A stretch of 64,000 nt of DNA from Rhizobium croatiense (GCF_019793465.1 NZ_JAILYJ010000005.1:281756-345755), one strand, 5' to 3'; counted from the first letter of the stretch, positions 45,706 to 54,976 are shown. Numbers and translations are program-made. The notes: generated from the sequence alone by a model not told the origin.

Positions 45706-46314
45706 TTATTTCTTCAGCGCCCTGATCACATAATCGATCAGTTCGTCGACGCTCGCGCGGTTGGTTTTGGCAAGACATTGCGCCACCATCTGCGGGTGAC
45801 AGAGATTGATCGTCGCCGCGCCGAAGCAGCGCGAGGCAACGACCGGGTCCTGCTCGGCAAACTCGCCGGCCGCGATCCCTTCAGCGATGATTTCGGCAAT
45901 GAGATCATGGACGCGGTCGATATGCTTCTCGATGACATGCCAGTCGCGCTCGATCGCAACGATGATCATCTCATGCACTTTCATCTCGTCGAGCATCAGA
46001 TCGAGCGTCAACTGATGTTGGGTCTCGACATAGCGGCGCAGCCGCTCGCTGGCGCTGATCGGCTGATGGCGGATGTCGTAGGCGATTTGATAGGCCGTGG
46101 CGAGCATGCGCCCGCAGAGCGCCTGGTGGATTTCCACCTTCGAGGCGAAGAACCGATAGATATTGGCCGGCGACATGCCGAGATCGCGGGCAATGTCGGC
46201 CACCGTCGTCTTGCTGTAGCCATAGTGGCGAAACAGCCGCTCGGCCGCATCGAGAATGCGGGTGACATTCTCCTGCCGGGTGACGTCGAGCGTATTTTCC
46301 GCGATGTCGTTCAT
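45706..46314 (-). CDS. TetR-family repressor of the RND operon
   Basis: Regulator of 202 residues with the HTH at about 18-62 (TVADIARDLGMSPANIYRFFASK, AcrR/BetI-like). It is the first gene of the efflux operon. A palindrome with 13-bp arms 18 bp upstream of its start is an obvious autorepression site controlling all three genes. Confidence 0.93.
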   Translation of the reverse strand: MNDIAENTLDVTRQENVTRILDAAERLFRHYGYSKTTVADIARDLGMSPANIYRFFASKVEIHQALCGRMLATAYQIAYDIRHQPISASERLRRYVETQHQLTLDLMLDEMKVHEMIIVAIERDWHVIEKHIDRVHDLIAEIIAEGIAAGEFAEQDPVVASRCFGAATINLCHPQMVAQCLAKTNRASVDELIDYVIRALKK

Positions 46315-46331
46315 GGTTTTCGGAGTCCGAG

Positions 46332-46367
46332 TTACGACTGACGATTTTCGAATTTCGTCAGTCGTAA
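46332..46367. promoter_or_regulatory. Operator of the RND operon (13-bp arms)
   Basis: TTACGACTGACGA-N10-TCGTCAGTCGTAA, perfect arms, 18 bp upstream of the tetR start. Each arm contains GACTGAC, so the site may bind two dimers as seen for other TetR proteins. Confidence 0.78.
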
Positions 46368-46530
46368 AATATCAGCCGGCATTTGTCAATATACCGGCAC
46401 GGGAATGCGACGCGAAGGGCTATCGGAGCAGCCCGGCGCATTGAACACAGCGAATTCTCGGAAAGACGTGAGGAAATTGGAAAGTGCCGCGACAGAGAGG
46501 CGCGGCACTTCCCGTCGGCGGCAGCAGCAA

Positions 46531-46962
46531 TCAGGCGAGCTTGACGTCGAGCGTGATCGGAACGGCGGCGAGCGCCTTGGAAATCGGGCAGCCGGCCTTC
46601 GCCTTATTGGCGAGTTCGGTAAAGGTCGCCTCATCGGCGCCGGGGATGCGGCCGGAGAGCGAAAGATGGATGGCGGTGACGGCAAAGCCGCCCTCGACGC
46701 TTTCGAGCGTCACCTTGGCGGAAGTTTCCATATGCTCGGCGGTGAAACCGGCTTCACCGAGGATCAAGGACAGCGCCATGGTGAAGCAGCCGGCATGGGC
46801 AGCACCGATCAGCTCTTCCGGGTTGGTGCCGGGAATGCCTTCGAAGCGGCTGGCGAAGCCGTAAGGGTAGTCTGTCAGGGCGCCGCTCTGCGTCGAGATC
46901 AGGCCTTTGCCGTCTTTGAGGCCACCGGTCCAATGGGCCGAAGCCGTGCGATTGATCTGCAT
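46531..46962 (-). CDS. OsmC-family peroxiredoxin-like protein
   Basis: Protein of 143 residues of the OsmC/Ohr fold, with the paired redox cysteines at C59 (AAHAGCFTMAL) and C125 (KAGCPISKAL). Known members reduce organic hydroperoxides. ATG 46962 has an excellent AGGAGG site. It is monocistronic and convergent with nothing; its regulator is not adjacent. Confidence 0.92.
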   Translation of the reverse strand: MQINRTASAHWTGGLKDGKGLISTQSGALTDYPYGFASRFEGIPGTNPEELIGAAHAGCFTMALSLILGEAGFTAEHMETSAKVTLESVEGGFAVTAIHLSLSGRIPGADEATFTELANKAKAGCPISKALAAVPITLDVKLA

Positions 46963-47111
46963 GCCGTCCTCCTGTTTCGATTGTGCTTTCGAGGAAGCGG
47001 CAGGGTGCCGCTCCATGCCTGCGGGAGATCAGATTGTCTTCCCGATGGCAATATAATGCTCTATCGCCAGAAGACGACAGGCCTGTAAAAATCAGCCGGC
47101 TTGAAGCCCTT

Positions 47112-47891
47112 TCAGGCGGAATGCTGCAGAACGCTGAGGCCGCCGTCGATCGTCAGGCAGGTCGCGTTCATGAACGGGCACTCGTCGGAGATCATAAACA
47201 CCGCCGCCATGGCGATCTCCTCCGGTGTTGCGATCCGCCCGCCGGGATGCAGCCTCATCGTCGCGGCCTTTGCCGCTTCCGGATCGGGAAAGCTGTTCCA
47301 GTAATCGATCACCTTCTGCGTCGAGACATAGCCCGGCGCCAGCGCGTTGACCCGGATATTGCGGGCCGCATATTCGAGACCGAGCGATTTCGTCATGCCC
47401 AGCAATGCATGTTTTGCCAGCGGATAGGGAAATGTGTGCGGGATGACGGTGAAGGCATGCGTCGATGCAATGTTGAGAATGACGCCGCCGCCCTGTTCGA
47501 TCAGGCCCGGCAGCACCGCCTTGCAGCAATTCCATGCGCCCTTGAGGTTGATGTCGAAACAGCGGTTCCATTCGTCGTCGGTCGTCGCGAGCGGCTCGGC
47601 AAAGACGTTGACCCCTGCATTGTTGACGAGCGCGTTCAACAGACCGATCTCCTCATTCGCCTCGGCAACCACCCGCGTGATCGTTCCGGCATCGGTTATA
47701 TCGGCTGGCAGATAACCGACGCGGGCGCCGGTGCTCGCGAGATCCGCCGCTGCCCGAGCCAGCAGCGCCGCATCGCGGTCAACGAGATAGACGGCCGCAT
47801 TTTCGCTGATGAACGCCTTCGCGATCGCAAGGCCGATACCTTGCGCAGCGCCCGTTATCAGGATGTTCTTGCCCTGTAGGCGGTTGCTCAT
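47112..47891 (-). CDS. SDR-family sugar dehydrogenase candidate
   Basis: NAD(P)-dependent short-chain dehydrogenase of 259 residues. Cofactor motif TGAAQGIG is near residue 13, NNAG in ALVNNAGVN, and the catalytic Tyr-Lys in YPLAK. The ATG at 47891 overlaps the epimerase stop as TGATG, and a second ATG sits one codon upstream at 47894. It is the last gene of the araFGH-type operon. The likely role is oxidation of the imported aldose (L-arabinose or D-galactose) to its lactone. This substrate is inferred from the neighbours. Confidence 0.88.
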   Translation of the reverse strand: MSNRLQGKNILITGAAQGIGLAIAKAFISENAAVYLVDRDAALLARAAADLASTGARVGYLPADITDAGTITRVVAEANEEIGLLNALVNNAGVNVFAEPLATTDDEWNRCFDINLKGAWNCCKAVLPGLIEQGGGVILNIASTHAFTVIPHTFPYPLAKHALLGMTKSLGLEYAARNIRVNALAPGYVSTQKVIDYWNSFPDPEAAKAATMRLHPGGRIATPEEIAMAAVFMISDECPFMNATCLTIDGGLSVLQHSA

Positions 47892-48781
47892 CATCTTCCC
47901 TCCGGTTGAACCGGCAGCGCTGACAGCTCGATCGTGACCTTGCCGGAAAGGACCTCACCCCTCGCAAGCGGCATGAGGCCTCCGAGCTCAGGCAGGTGAT
48001 GGCCGTTCGGCAGATGGCTCATCGGTTCGAGGCAGAAGAAATCCGTGCGGTCGGTCCGCATATACAGCATGAACCGGCCGAGCGCGGCATCAGCTTCCAG
48101 CGCCGCCTGAATTGAAAGCTCCGGCCAGGCGATGGCTGCGCGCCCGTCCCATCCCTCGAAGGCATTGTTCATCCAGAGCCGCGGCAGCGGCTTGCCGGAC
48201 ATGAAATCGAAATCATCAGGGACCGGTCCGGGCTCTCCGGGGAGATGGTCGTGCCGCTCGTTCCAGAAGCGGTCGGCTGCAATCGTCAATCGCGTTTCCG
48301 GCGTCCTGACGAAGAAAGGATGCTGACCGAGGCCGAAGGGCAGAGCCGCCTCACCGCGGTTCTCCACGGAGAGTGCCAGCGCCAGTCGATTGCCGGCTAG
48401 ACGGATCTCCTGCCGGGCGAGATAGGCGTAGGGCGAAATGCCGTCGGCATCACGCGAAAAGCTGAGCTGCACATGCTCGGGGCTCGATTCCTCCAGCTGC
48501 CAAAGGCTGATCCAGCCATCGCCGTGCAGGTAGAGAGGATCGTGACAATTTCGCTGGAAGACATAGTCGCGTCCGCCGAAGGACATGGCATTGCCTTCCA
48601 CCCGGTTGCTGAACGGCACCATGGGAAAATTCGCGAAAATTCCGCCTGGGCCGCCAGTTGGAAGGAGAAAGGGCTTGCCCCGAAACGTTGCGGCGGTGAC
48701 GGCAGCGCCCCGGCGGCTGACCCTGACCGAGAGATCGCCGTGGCTCAGCTCGATTTCATCTCCGCCATGTCCGTTGTTCAT
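47891..48781 (-). CDS. Aldose 1-epimerase
   Basis: Mutarotase of 296 residues interconverting alpha and beta anomers of aldoses. The family patterns GGIFANFPMVPFSNRVEGNAM, the His in LHGDGW, and GLGQHPFF are present, as is FFCLEPMSHLPNGHH near the C-terminus. It overlaps the permease gene by 4 bp at its start and the SDR gene at its end, so it is firmly within the import operon. It would supply the anomer needed by the dehydrogenase. Confidence 0.9.
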   Translation of the reverse strand: MNNGHGGDEIELSHGDLSVRVSRRGAAVTAATFRGKPFLLPTGGPGGIFANFPMVPFSNRVEGNAMSFGGRDYVFQRNCHDPLYLHGDGWISLWQLEESSPEHVQLSFSRDADGISPYAYLARQEIRLAGNRLALALSVENRGEAALPFGLGQHPFFVRTPETRLTIAADRFWNERHDHLPGEPGPVPDDFDFMSGKPLPRLWMNNAFEGWDGRAAIAWPELSIQAALEADAALGRFMLYMRTDRTDFFCLEPMSHLPNGHHLPELGGLMPLARGEVLSGKVTIELSALPVQPEGR

Positions 48782-49728
48782 CCACGTCGTCCCGCGGCCG
48801 AAGATCTCAAATTGTCGAGCAGCACCGCGATCAGCAGGATCAGCCCGCGCACGACATACTGATAGAATGCCTGGATATTGAGGAGATTCATAACGTTTTC
48901 GGCAATGCCCATGATCAGCACGCCGACAATGACGCCGCTCATCGCCGCCCGGCCGCCGGCCAGCGAAACCCCGCCAAGAACGCAGGCGGAAATGACCGAC
49001 AGCTCGAGCCCGGTCGCCGCATTCGGCTGGCCGGAGGTGATGCGCGAGGCAAGCAGAATGCCGGCAATGCCGCAGACGAGGCCCTGCAGCGCAAAGATCC
49101 AGATACGTGTGTTGACGACATTGACGCCGGCAAGCCGCGAGGCCTCGGGATTGCCGCCAATCGCCAGCGTATTTTTGCCGAAGACGGTGCGATTGAGGAC
49201 GAAGCCGAAGACGACGAAAAGGATCAGCATAATCCAGATCGGCGTCGGCACGGTGACAAAGCGCGACAGGGCCAGTTGATAGAAGGCCGGGTCATTGATG
49301 CCGACGGCGCGGCCATCCGAGGCGATCAGCGCCAACCCGCGCACGATCTGCATCGTCGCAAGCGTAGTGATCAGCGCATTGATGCGAAAGCGAGCAATGA
49401 CGATGCCGTTGACGAAGCCGACAATGGCGCCGCACAGCAGGGCGGCCAGCAGACCGACCGGAATCGAACCCGTCGCGTTCGAGACCATTACGGCGATCAT
49501 GCCGGAGAACGCGACGATCGAGCCGACCGAAAGATCGAAATCGCGCGATGCTAGGCAGAACATCATCGTGCAGGCGACGATGCCGATGGTGACGACCGAC
49601 TGCAAGAGCCCCAGCATATTTCGCTCGGTCAGGAAGTTCGGGACGAAGAGCGAGACGATCACGAAGGCGGCGGCGAAGATCACCACCAGCCCCTGTTCGC
49701 CGAGAAGGGTTTTTTTCAACGCATTCAT
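48778..49728 (-). CDS. araH: Sugar ABC transporter permease, AraH type
   Basis: CUT2-class permease of 316 residues with eight or more helices. FDLSVGSIVAFSGMIAVMV (near residue 65) and GRAAMSGVIVGVLIMGIAENVMNLL near the C-terminus are hallmark motifs. Start is ATG 49728, 17 bp after the ATPase gene stop. Homology to AraH is indicated mainly by its AraF/AraG-like neighbours. Confidence 0.9.
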   Translation of the reverse strand: MNALKKTLLGEQGLVVIFAAAFVIVSLFVPNFLTERNMLGLLQSVVTIGIVACTMMFCLASRDFDLSVGSIVAFSGMIAVMVSNATGSIPVGLLAALLCGAIVGFVNGIVIARFRINALITTLATMQIVRGLALIASDGRAVGINDPAFYQLALSRFVTVPTPIWIMLILFVVFGFVLNRTVFGKNTLAIGGNPEASRLAGVNVVNTRIWIFALQGLVCGIAGILLASRITSGQPNAATGLELSVISACVLGGVSLAGGRAAMSGVIVGVLIMGIAENVMNLLNIQAFYQYVVRGLILLIAVLLDNLRSSAAGRRG

Positions 49729-49745
49729 TGTCCGTATTCCTGATC

Positions 49746-51251
49746 TTAAATGGTGCCGGCGGCATTCTTATCGGGCAGTGCCGCCGTCAGGATGCTGCGC
49801 TCGTCGAAATCCGGCCGGGCGACATTGACCGCCACCCTGCCCTGGCACATCACCATGATCCGATCGCAGATGCCCATGACTTCGGGCAACTCGCTCGATA
49901 TCACCACGATCGCCATTCCGCCGGCCGCCAGCTCATAGAGGATGTCGTAGATTTCCGACTTCGCCCCGACGTCGATCCCGCGGGTCGGCTCGTCAATGAC
50001 GAGAACCTTGATGCCCTGCTCGGAGAGCCAGCGCCCAAGAATGACCTTCTGCTGATTGCCGCCCGAGAGATTGACGATGTCCTGCCGGCGCGACGGTGTG
50101 CGCACCCGAAGCTTGGCGATAAATTGGTCTGCCTGCACCGCCTCCATCTTCGGCTTCAGAACGCCGAAGGGCGAAAAGTGCCGGCGTGATGAAATCGCGA
50201 TGTTCTCTTCGATCGACCGGCCCTGGATGATGCCGTCGAATTTACGATCCTCCGGGCAGAGCACCATGCCGGCCCTGATGGCAGCCTTCGGATTGTTGGG
50301 CGACACGGCAATGCTGTCGATCGTGACCTGGCCCTGATCGCTGGCATCGGCGCCATAAAGCAGCCGCGCCATCTCACTGCGGCCGGCGCCGATCAGGCCG
50401 AAGAAGCCGAGAATTTCGCCCTGGCGCACGGAAAAACTGATCGGATTGCGCAGCCTCGGCCCGGATAGGCCCTTGACCTCCAGCCGGATGTCGCCGGGCG
50501 CGCGTTCGCGCCATCCCCAGACATTGCTGATCTCGCGCCCGACCATTTCCGAAATGATCTGTTCACGCGTCGTCTCGGCGATCTTCGGGTGATGGGCGGC
50601 AAGCTTGCCGTCGCGCAGCACCGTCAGGCTGTCGCAAAGTCGAAAAATCTCGTCGAGACGATGCGAGACGTAAAGGATGACGGCTCCCCTCGCCTTCAGC
50701 CTGCCGATCAACGAAAACAGGATTTCGCTTTCACGCGAGGAAAGCGAGGAGGTCGGCTCGTCGAGCGCGATCACCCGCGCGTCGAGCATCACGGCCTTGG
50801 CGATCTCGATCATCTGCCGCGCGCCGATCGAAAGCGAGCTGACCTTGGCCGACGGATCGACATCGATGCCGACCTCCTCGAGCTTCGCGCGCACCGTTTC
50901 GATCAGCGTCTTCGACTGGATGACGCCGCCCTTGGCCGGAAAGCGCCCGAGCCAGAGGTTTTCGGCCACCGTCAACTCCGGAACGAGCTGCAGTTCCTGA
51001 TGGATGACGACAATGCCGGCATGGAAGGCGTCACGCACGGAGGCGTATTTCTGCTCCTCACCGTCGATCAAGATGCTGCCGTCATCGGCGGCCTGATCGC
51101 CGGAAAGAACGCGGATCAGCGTTGATTTGCCAGCGCCGTTTTCGCCCATCAGGCCGTGGACGGCGCCCTTCTCGACGGTGAAGGAAACACTCGCCAGCGC
51201 CTGCACGCCGGGATAGCCCTTGGAGATATTGTTGAATTCGAGGAAAGCCAT
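49746..51251 (-). CDS. araG: Sugar ABC transporter ATPase, AraG type (double domain)
   Basis: CUT2 ATPase of 501 residues with two nucleotide-binding halves. The first has Walker A GENGAGKST (about 37-45) and signature LSIGARQM. The second has the usual degenerate Walker A (FGLIGAGRSE) and signature LSGGNQQKVILGRWL. The chosen ATG 51251 has GGAG five nt upstream; an in-frame GTG lies one codon earlier. A 13-bp stem-loop separates it from the binding-protein gene. Confidence 0.93.
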   Translation of the reverse strand: MAFLEFNNISKGYPGVQALASVSFTVEKGAVHGLMGENGAGKSTLIRVLSGDQAADDGSILIDGEEQKYASVRDAFHAGIVVIHQELQLVPELTVAENLWLGRFPAKGGVIQSKTLIETVRAKLEEVGIDVDPSAKVSSLSIGARQMIEIAKAVMLDARVIALDEPTSSLSSRESEILFSLIGRLKARGAVILYVSHRLDEIFRLCDSLTVLRDGKLAAHHPKIAETTREQIISEMVGREISNVWGWRERAPGDIRLEVKGLSGPRLRNPISFSVRQGEILGFFGLIGAGRSEMARLLYGADASDQGQVTIDSIAVSPNNPKAAIRAGMVLCPEDRKFDGIIQGRSIEENIAISSRRHFSPFGVLKPKMEAVQADQFIAKLRVRTPSRRQDIVNLSGGNQQKVILGRWLSEQGIKVLVIDEPTRGIDVGAKSEIYDILYELAAGGMAIVVISSELPEVMGICDRIMVMCQGRVAVNVARPDFDERSILTAALPDKNAAGTI

Positions 51252-51270
51252 CACCGCTCCGCCGAGAAGG

Positions 51271-51302
51271 AATCCGGCAGCACGCTCGGGTGCTGCCGGA
51301 TT
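51271..51302 (-). other. Intercistronic stem-loop between araF- and araG-like genes
   Basis: AATCCGGCAGCAC-N6-GTGCTGCCGGATT, 13-bp perfect arms without a following T-run. It lies 18 bp after the binding-protein stop. It probably stabilises the upstream message or limits read-through. Confidence 0.7.
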
Positions 51303-51320
51303 GACATCATCCGGAGATGA

Positions 51321-52304
51321 TCACTCGATGCCAAGATCCTTACGGACCTTCTCGTAGTCGCCGCGCAGCGCCAGCGACCCGGAGGTCAGCGTCAGCTTTG
51401 CCGGCTCCTTGCCGTTGGCGATCCAGTCGTACATGTTGATCGCCGTCTCGTAGCCATGGCGCTTCGGCGAGATGATGACGGTGCCGAAGAAACCCGTCGC
51501 CGCCGGCTTCTTGAATTCGTTGATCGCCGATTCCGCCCCGCCGATGCCGACGCCGATGATGTTGGTCGCCGGAATGCCGACCGATTCGGAGGCACGGACG
51601 GCGCCGAGAACGGCTTCGTCGTTGAGGCCGAAGGCGACCCAGTATTTCACATCGGCATGTTTGTTGAGAACGGTGGTCGCGGCATTGAGCGCCGCTTCCG
51701 TATCGGTCTTCGCCTGCGGCGCGTCATAAATATTCTCGGCCGGGAAGCCGGCTGACTTCAGCACCGAAATCGCACCCTCGACGCGATCGACCGCGGTCGG
51801 CAGCTGATCGTAGGAAACCCGGATCGCGCCGACATTCTTCATGTCCCAGCCACGCTTCTTGATCTCGTCGACGATGGCCTGGCCGACTGTCTCGCCGATC
51901 TTGGTGGCCGAAATGCCCATATGCGGCACGTCTTCCAGCGGCTTGCCGTCGGCACTGACGAGGCGGTCGTCGACCGTCATCAGCTTCAATTGGTTGGCTT
52001 CCGCCTTGGCGACGATGCCGGGGCCGAGCTTGACGTCGGGCGTGCAGACGATGAAGCCCTGCGCGCCCTGAGCGCCGAGATTGTCGATCGCCGACTGAAC
52101 CTTCTCGCCGTCTTCAGCGCCGATCTTGACGACGGTGAAGCCTTTCTCCTTGGCTGCCTGGTCGGCGAATTTCCACTCGTCCTGAAACCACGGCTCCTCG
52201 GGTTGCTTGACGATGAATCCAATCTTCACGTCGGCGGAAAATGCCGAGCCGGCTGCCAGGATGGCGAAAGCGCCAGCCACAATAGCTGCTTTGAACAAGC
52301 GCAT
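51321..52304 (-). CDS. araF: Sugar ABC transporter periplasmic binding protein, AraF type
   Basis: Binding protein of 327 residues with a signal peptide (IVAGAFAILAAGSAFSA, cleaved about residue 24). The mature start DVKIGFIVKQPEEPWFQ is almost that of E. coli AraF, and the ligand positions Lys, Glu, Trp (KQPEEPW), Asp (VDDR), Arg (TAVDR) and Asn (GLND) are conserved. By manual alignment, Met108 of AraF is Ile131 here and Asn232 is Gly255. Those changes may shift preference between L-arabinose and D-galactose. It is first in its operon. Confidence 0.92.
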   Translation of the reverse strand: MRLFKAAIVAGAFAILAAGSAFSADVKIGFIVKQPEEPWFQDEWKFADQAAKEKGFTVVKIGAEDGEKVQSAIDNLGAQGAQGFIVCTPDVKLGPGIVAKAEANQLKLMTVDDRLVSADGKPLEDVPHMGISATKIGETVGQAIVDEIKKRGWDMKNVGAIRVSYDQLPTAVDRVEGAISVLKSAGFPAENIYDAPQAKTDTEAALNAATTVLNKHADVKYWVAFGLNDEAVLGAVRASESVGIPATNIIGVGIGGAESAINEFKKPAATGFFGTVIISPKRHGYETAINMYDWIANGKEPAKLTLTSGSLALRGDYEKVRKDLGIE

Positions 52305-52369
52305 GTCTCTCTCCCTAAACTCTGAAATCGAGCCACTGCCTCCCCGGCAGTGTCCAATGAATTATGTTA

Positions 52370-52406
52370 AATCATCATACCAGTCAATTGCCAATGTATG
52401 ATGATT
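52370..52406. promoter_or_regulatory. Operator candidate between araF and the GntR gene
   Basis: AATCATCATAC-N15-GTATGATGATT, 11-bp perfect arms, in the divergent gap. It lies 66 bp upstream of the araF start and about 100 bp upstream of the GntR start, well placed to control both directions. Confidence 0.72.
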
Positions 52407-52507
52407 ATAATAGTAGCATAGCAACGAGAGCCGGGAGGACCCGTCGCAAAGCCGATCGAATTCGGATAATGAGGTCCGGTTGCTTCCCGGGAGCAAGTTG
52501 CGGAGAG

Positions 52508-53269
52508 GTGAAGTTGGAATCTGAGGGACAGGGCCGAGCGGAAAGCTCCAGCAGCAGCGAACGCCGGCCGCGCGTACGCCGTAACGTTACGGCGGCGATC
52601 GCGCAGGATATCTGTGCGGATCGCTATCCCTCGGGCTCGCCGCTGCCCCGCGAGAACGACCTCTGCGAGCTCTACGGCGTCAGCCGCACCGTCATTCGCG
52701 AATCGCTGAAAGTGCTGGAATCCAAGGGACTGGTCCGCGGCAAGCCGCGGGTCGGAACGACCGTTTGCGACAGGGACGAGTGGAATATCCTGGACGCCGA
52801 GGTGCTCAACTGGATGGGGCCTTACATCAAGGACTTTGACCTGTTGGGCTGCATTCTCGAAGCCCGGCGCACCATAGAGCCGGCAGCCGCCGAATATGCC
52901 GCCGAACGCGCCAGCGCCCAGGAGATCGCCGATCTCGACAAGGCCTGGCGGCAGATGCGCGACAGCGCCGGCGAACCGGAAAGCTTCACCGACGCCGATC
53001 TGATGTTTCATACGGTGCTGCTCACCGCCAGCCACAACCAGGTCTTCCGCCGCCTGTCGAGCGCCATCCACGCGGCGCTGAAATATGCATTGCATGCCTC
53101 CAACATCGCCGTCGAAAACCGGGAGGATGCGGTGCTCGTTCACGGGCAGCTGGTCGAGGCACTGCGCATGCGCGACAAAACCGGCGCCCGCGAATGCGCC
53201 AACCGCATGCTCGACCTTGCGGTGCGCGACCTTGCCGCCGCCGAAAAGGTGATCGGCAGAACCAGATAA
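52508..53269 (+). CDS. GntR/FadR-family regulator of sugar-acid genes
   Basis: Regulator of about 253 residues. A GntR winged helix (YPSGSPLPRENDLCELYGVSRTVIRESLKVLESKGLV) precedes an FCD ligand domain with its metal-binding His/Asp set (DLMFHTVLLTASHN, HGQLVEALR). The start is uncertain: GTG 52508 is chosen, TTG 52514 has a better-placed GAGAGG, and ATG 52469 is also open. It resembles DgoR-type galactonate regulators and stands directly before dgoD, opposite araFGH. Confidence 0.85.
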   Translation: MKLESEGQGRAESSSSSERRPRVRRNVTAAIAQDICADRYPSGSPLPRENDLCELYGVSRTVIRESLKVLESKGLVRGKPRVGTTVCDRDEWNILDAEVLNWMGPYIKDFDLLGCILEARRTIEPAAAEYAAERASAQEIADLDKAWRQMRDSAGEPESFTDADLMFHTVLLTASHNQVFRRLSSAIHAALKYALHASNIAVENREDAVLVHGQLVEALRMRDKTGARECANRMLDLAVRDLAAAEKVIGRTR

Positions 53270-53334
53270 TGGTTGCTGAGGAATGAGCGGCGCCGCCGCC
53301 GCGTGAAACATGGGAAAAGACGGAAAGAACCGCG

Positions 53335-54483
53335 ATGAAGATCACCAAACTCACCACCTATATTGTTCCGCCGCGCTGGCTGTTTCTGAAGGTCGAGACC
53401 GACGAAGGCATCGTCGGCTGGGGTGAGCCGGTCGTCGAAGGCCGCGCGCTGACGGTCGAGGCCGCCGTCCACGAGCTCGAAGACTACCTGATCGGCAAGG
53501 ATCCCTTCCTGATCGAGGACCACTGGACGGTAATGTATCGCGGCGGCTTCTATCGCGGTGGTGCTGCCCATATGAGCGCCATCTCCGGCATCGACCAGGC
53601 GCTGTGGGACATCAAGGGCAAAGCCCTCGGCCAGCCGATCCATTCGCTGCTCGGCGGCCAGCTCCGCGACCGCATCAAGGTCTATTCCTGGATCGGCGGC
53701 GACCGACCCGCCGATGTCGCCAACAATGCCAGGGACGTGGTCGCCCGCGGTTTCAAGGCGATCAAGCTCAACGGCTGCGAAGAAATGCAGATCGTCGATA
53801 CTAACGAGAAAGTGGAAAAGGCGGTCGAGACCATCGCCGCCATCCGCGAGGCGATCGGCCCGCATATCGGCATCGGCGTCGATTTCCATGGCCGCGTGCA
53901 TAAGCCGATGGCGAAAGTTCTCGCCAAGGAGCTCGAGCCCTACAAGCTGATGTTCATCGAGGAGCCGGTGCTTTCCGAAAACAAGGAAGCGCTGCGCGAT
54001 ATTGTCAACCATACCTCGACGCCGATCGCGCTCGGCGAGCGGCTCTTTTCGCGCTGGGACTTCAAGCAGGTCCTTTCCGACGGCTATGTCGACATCATCC
54101 AGCCGGATCTTTCGCATGCCGGCGGCATCACCGAATGCCGCAAGATCGCGGCGATGGCCGAAGCCTATGACGTGGCGCTGGCGCCGCATTGCCCGCTCGG
54201 CCCGATCGCGCTCGCCGCCTGCCTGCAGGTCGATGCCGTCAGCTACAATGCCTTTATCCAGGAACAGAGCCTCGGCATCCACTACAACACCGGCAACGAC
54301 ATTCTCGATTATATCTCCAACAAGGAGGTATTGCATTATGCCGATGGTTTCGTCTCGATCCCGCAGGGGCCCGGTCTCGGCATCGAGGTCGACGAGGCCT
54401 ATGTCATCGAGCGCGCCAAGCAAGGCCATCGCTGGCGCAATCCGATCTGGCGCCATGCCGACGGCAGCTTCGCCGAGTGGTAA
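53335..54483 (+). CDS. dgoD: D-galactonate dehydratase
   Basis: Enolase-superfamily dehydratase of 382 residues, the same length as E. coli DgoD and very close in sequence throughout ([34 protein letters not shown]-like C-terminal part). It converts D-galactonate to 2-dehydro-3-deoxygalactonate. Metal ligands are in DFHGR, EEPV and GERLFSR, and the catalytic His in APHCPLGP. It follows the GntR gene by 65 bp. A perfect terminator follows. DgoK and DgoA partners are not in the window. Confidence 0.95.
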   Translation: MKITKLTTYIVPPRWLFLKVETDEGIVGWGEPVVEGRALTVEAAVHELEDYLIGKDPFLIEDHWTVMYRGGFYRGGAAHMSAISGIDQALWDIKGKALGQPIHSLLGGQLRDRIKVYSWIGGDRPADVANNARDVVARGFKAIKLNGCEEMQIVDTNEKVEKAVETIAAIREAIGPHIGIGVDFHGRVHKPMAKVLAKELEPYKLMFIEEPVLSENKEALRDIVNHTSTPIALGERLFSRWDFKQVLSDGYVDIIQPDLSHAGGITECRKIAAMAEAYDVALAPHCPLGPIALAACLQVDAVSYNAFIQEQSLGIHYNTGNDILDYISNKEVLHYADGFVSIPQGPGLGIEVDEAYVIERAKQGHRWRNPIWRHADGSFAEW

Positions 54484-54492
54484 AGATTGGAG

Positions 54493-54515
54493 GGGCCGCG
54501 CAAGCGGCCCTTTTT
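54493..54515 (+). terminator. Rho-independent terminator of dgoD
   Basis: GGGCCGC-gcaa-GCGGCCC followed by TTTTT, nine bp after the dgoD stop. Confidence 0.93.
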
Positions 54516-54580
54516 CATGCGCCGTGTCGGATATCGCCCGTCTCATCCGTCATAGTGGAAACTCAAAGAGGAGATCCAGC

Positions 54581-54976
54581 ATGGCCAGAGCAATCGCAAT
54601 CATCGTCGCCCGCGTCATCTTCAGCTTCATCTTCTTCATGGCCGCCGGCTTCAAATTCGCCGATATCGGCGCGACGGCGGGCTATATCACTGCCGCCGGT
54701 TTTCCGATGCCGACATTGCTTACCTGGGTCGCGGCCTTCTTCGAGATCGCGCTGGCGCTCGCCTTCATCTCCGGGGCCTTCTTTGCCGAAGCCAGCCTGC
54801 TCGCAGGCATCTACGTGATCTTCCTCGCCTTTGCCTTCCACGGAGCGTCTCGTTGGCAGCAGAACCAGGCCGAATTCGGCTTCTTCGTCGATCACTTCAC
54901 CTTCCTCGCCGGCCTGCTCTTCGCCGCCGTCCATGGGCCGGAGAGATGGGCGCTGCGCTACAGCCTGTTGAAATAG
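54581..54976 (+). CDS. DoxX-family membrane protein
   Basis: Four-helix protein of 131 residues (AIIVARVIFSFIFFMAAGFK, FFEIALALAFISGAFFAEAS, FAFHGASRW near 90, HFTFLAGLLFAAVHG). Start ATG 54581 has AGAGGAG. It lies after the dgoD terminator, so it is probably a separate unit or is read with the SDR gene 77 bp downstream. Function unknown. Confidence 0.85.
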   Translation: MARAIAIIVARVIFSFIFFMAAGFKFADIGATAGYITAAGFPMPTLLTWVAAFFEIALALAFISGAFFAEASLLAGIYVIFLAFAFHGASRWQQNQAEFGFFVDHFTFLAGLLFAAVHGPERWALRYSLLK

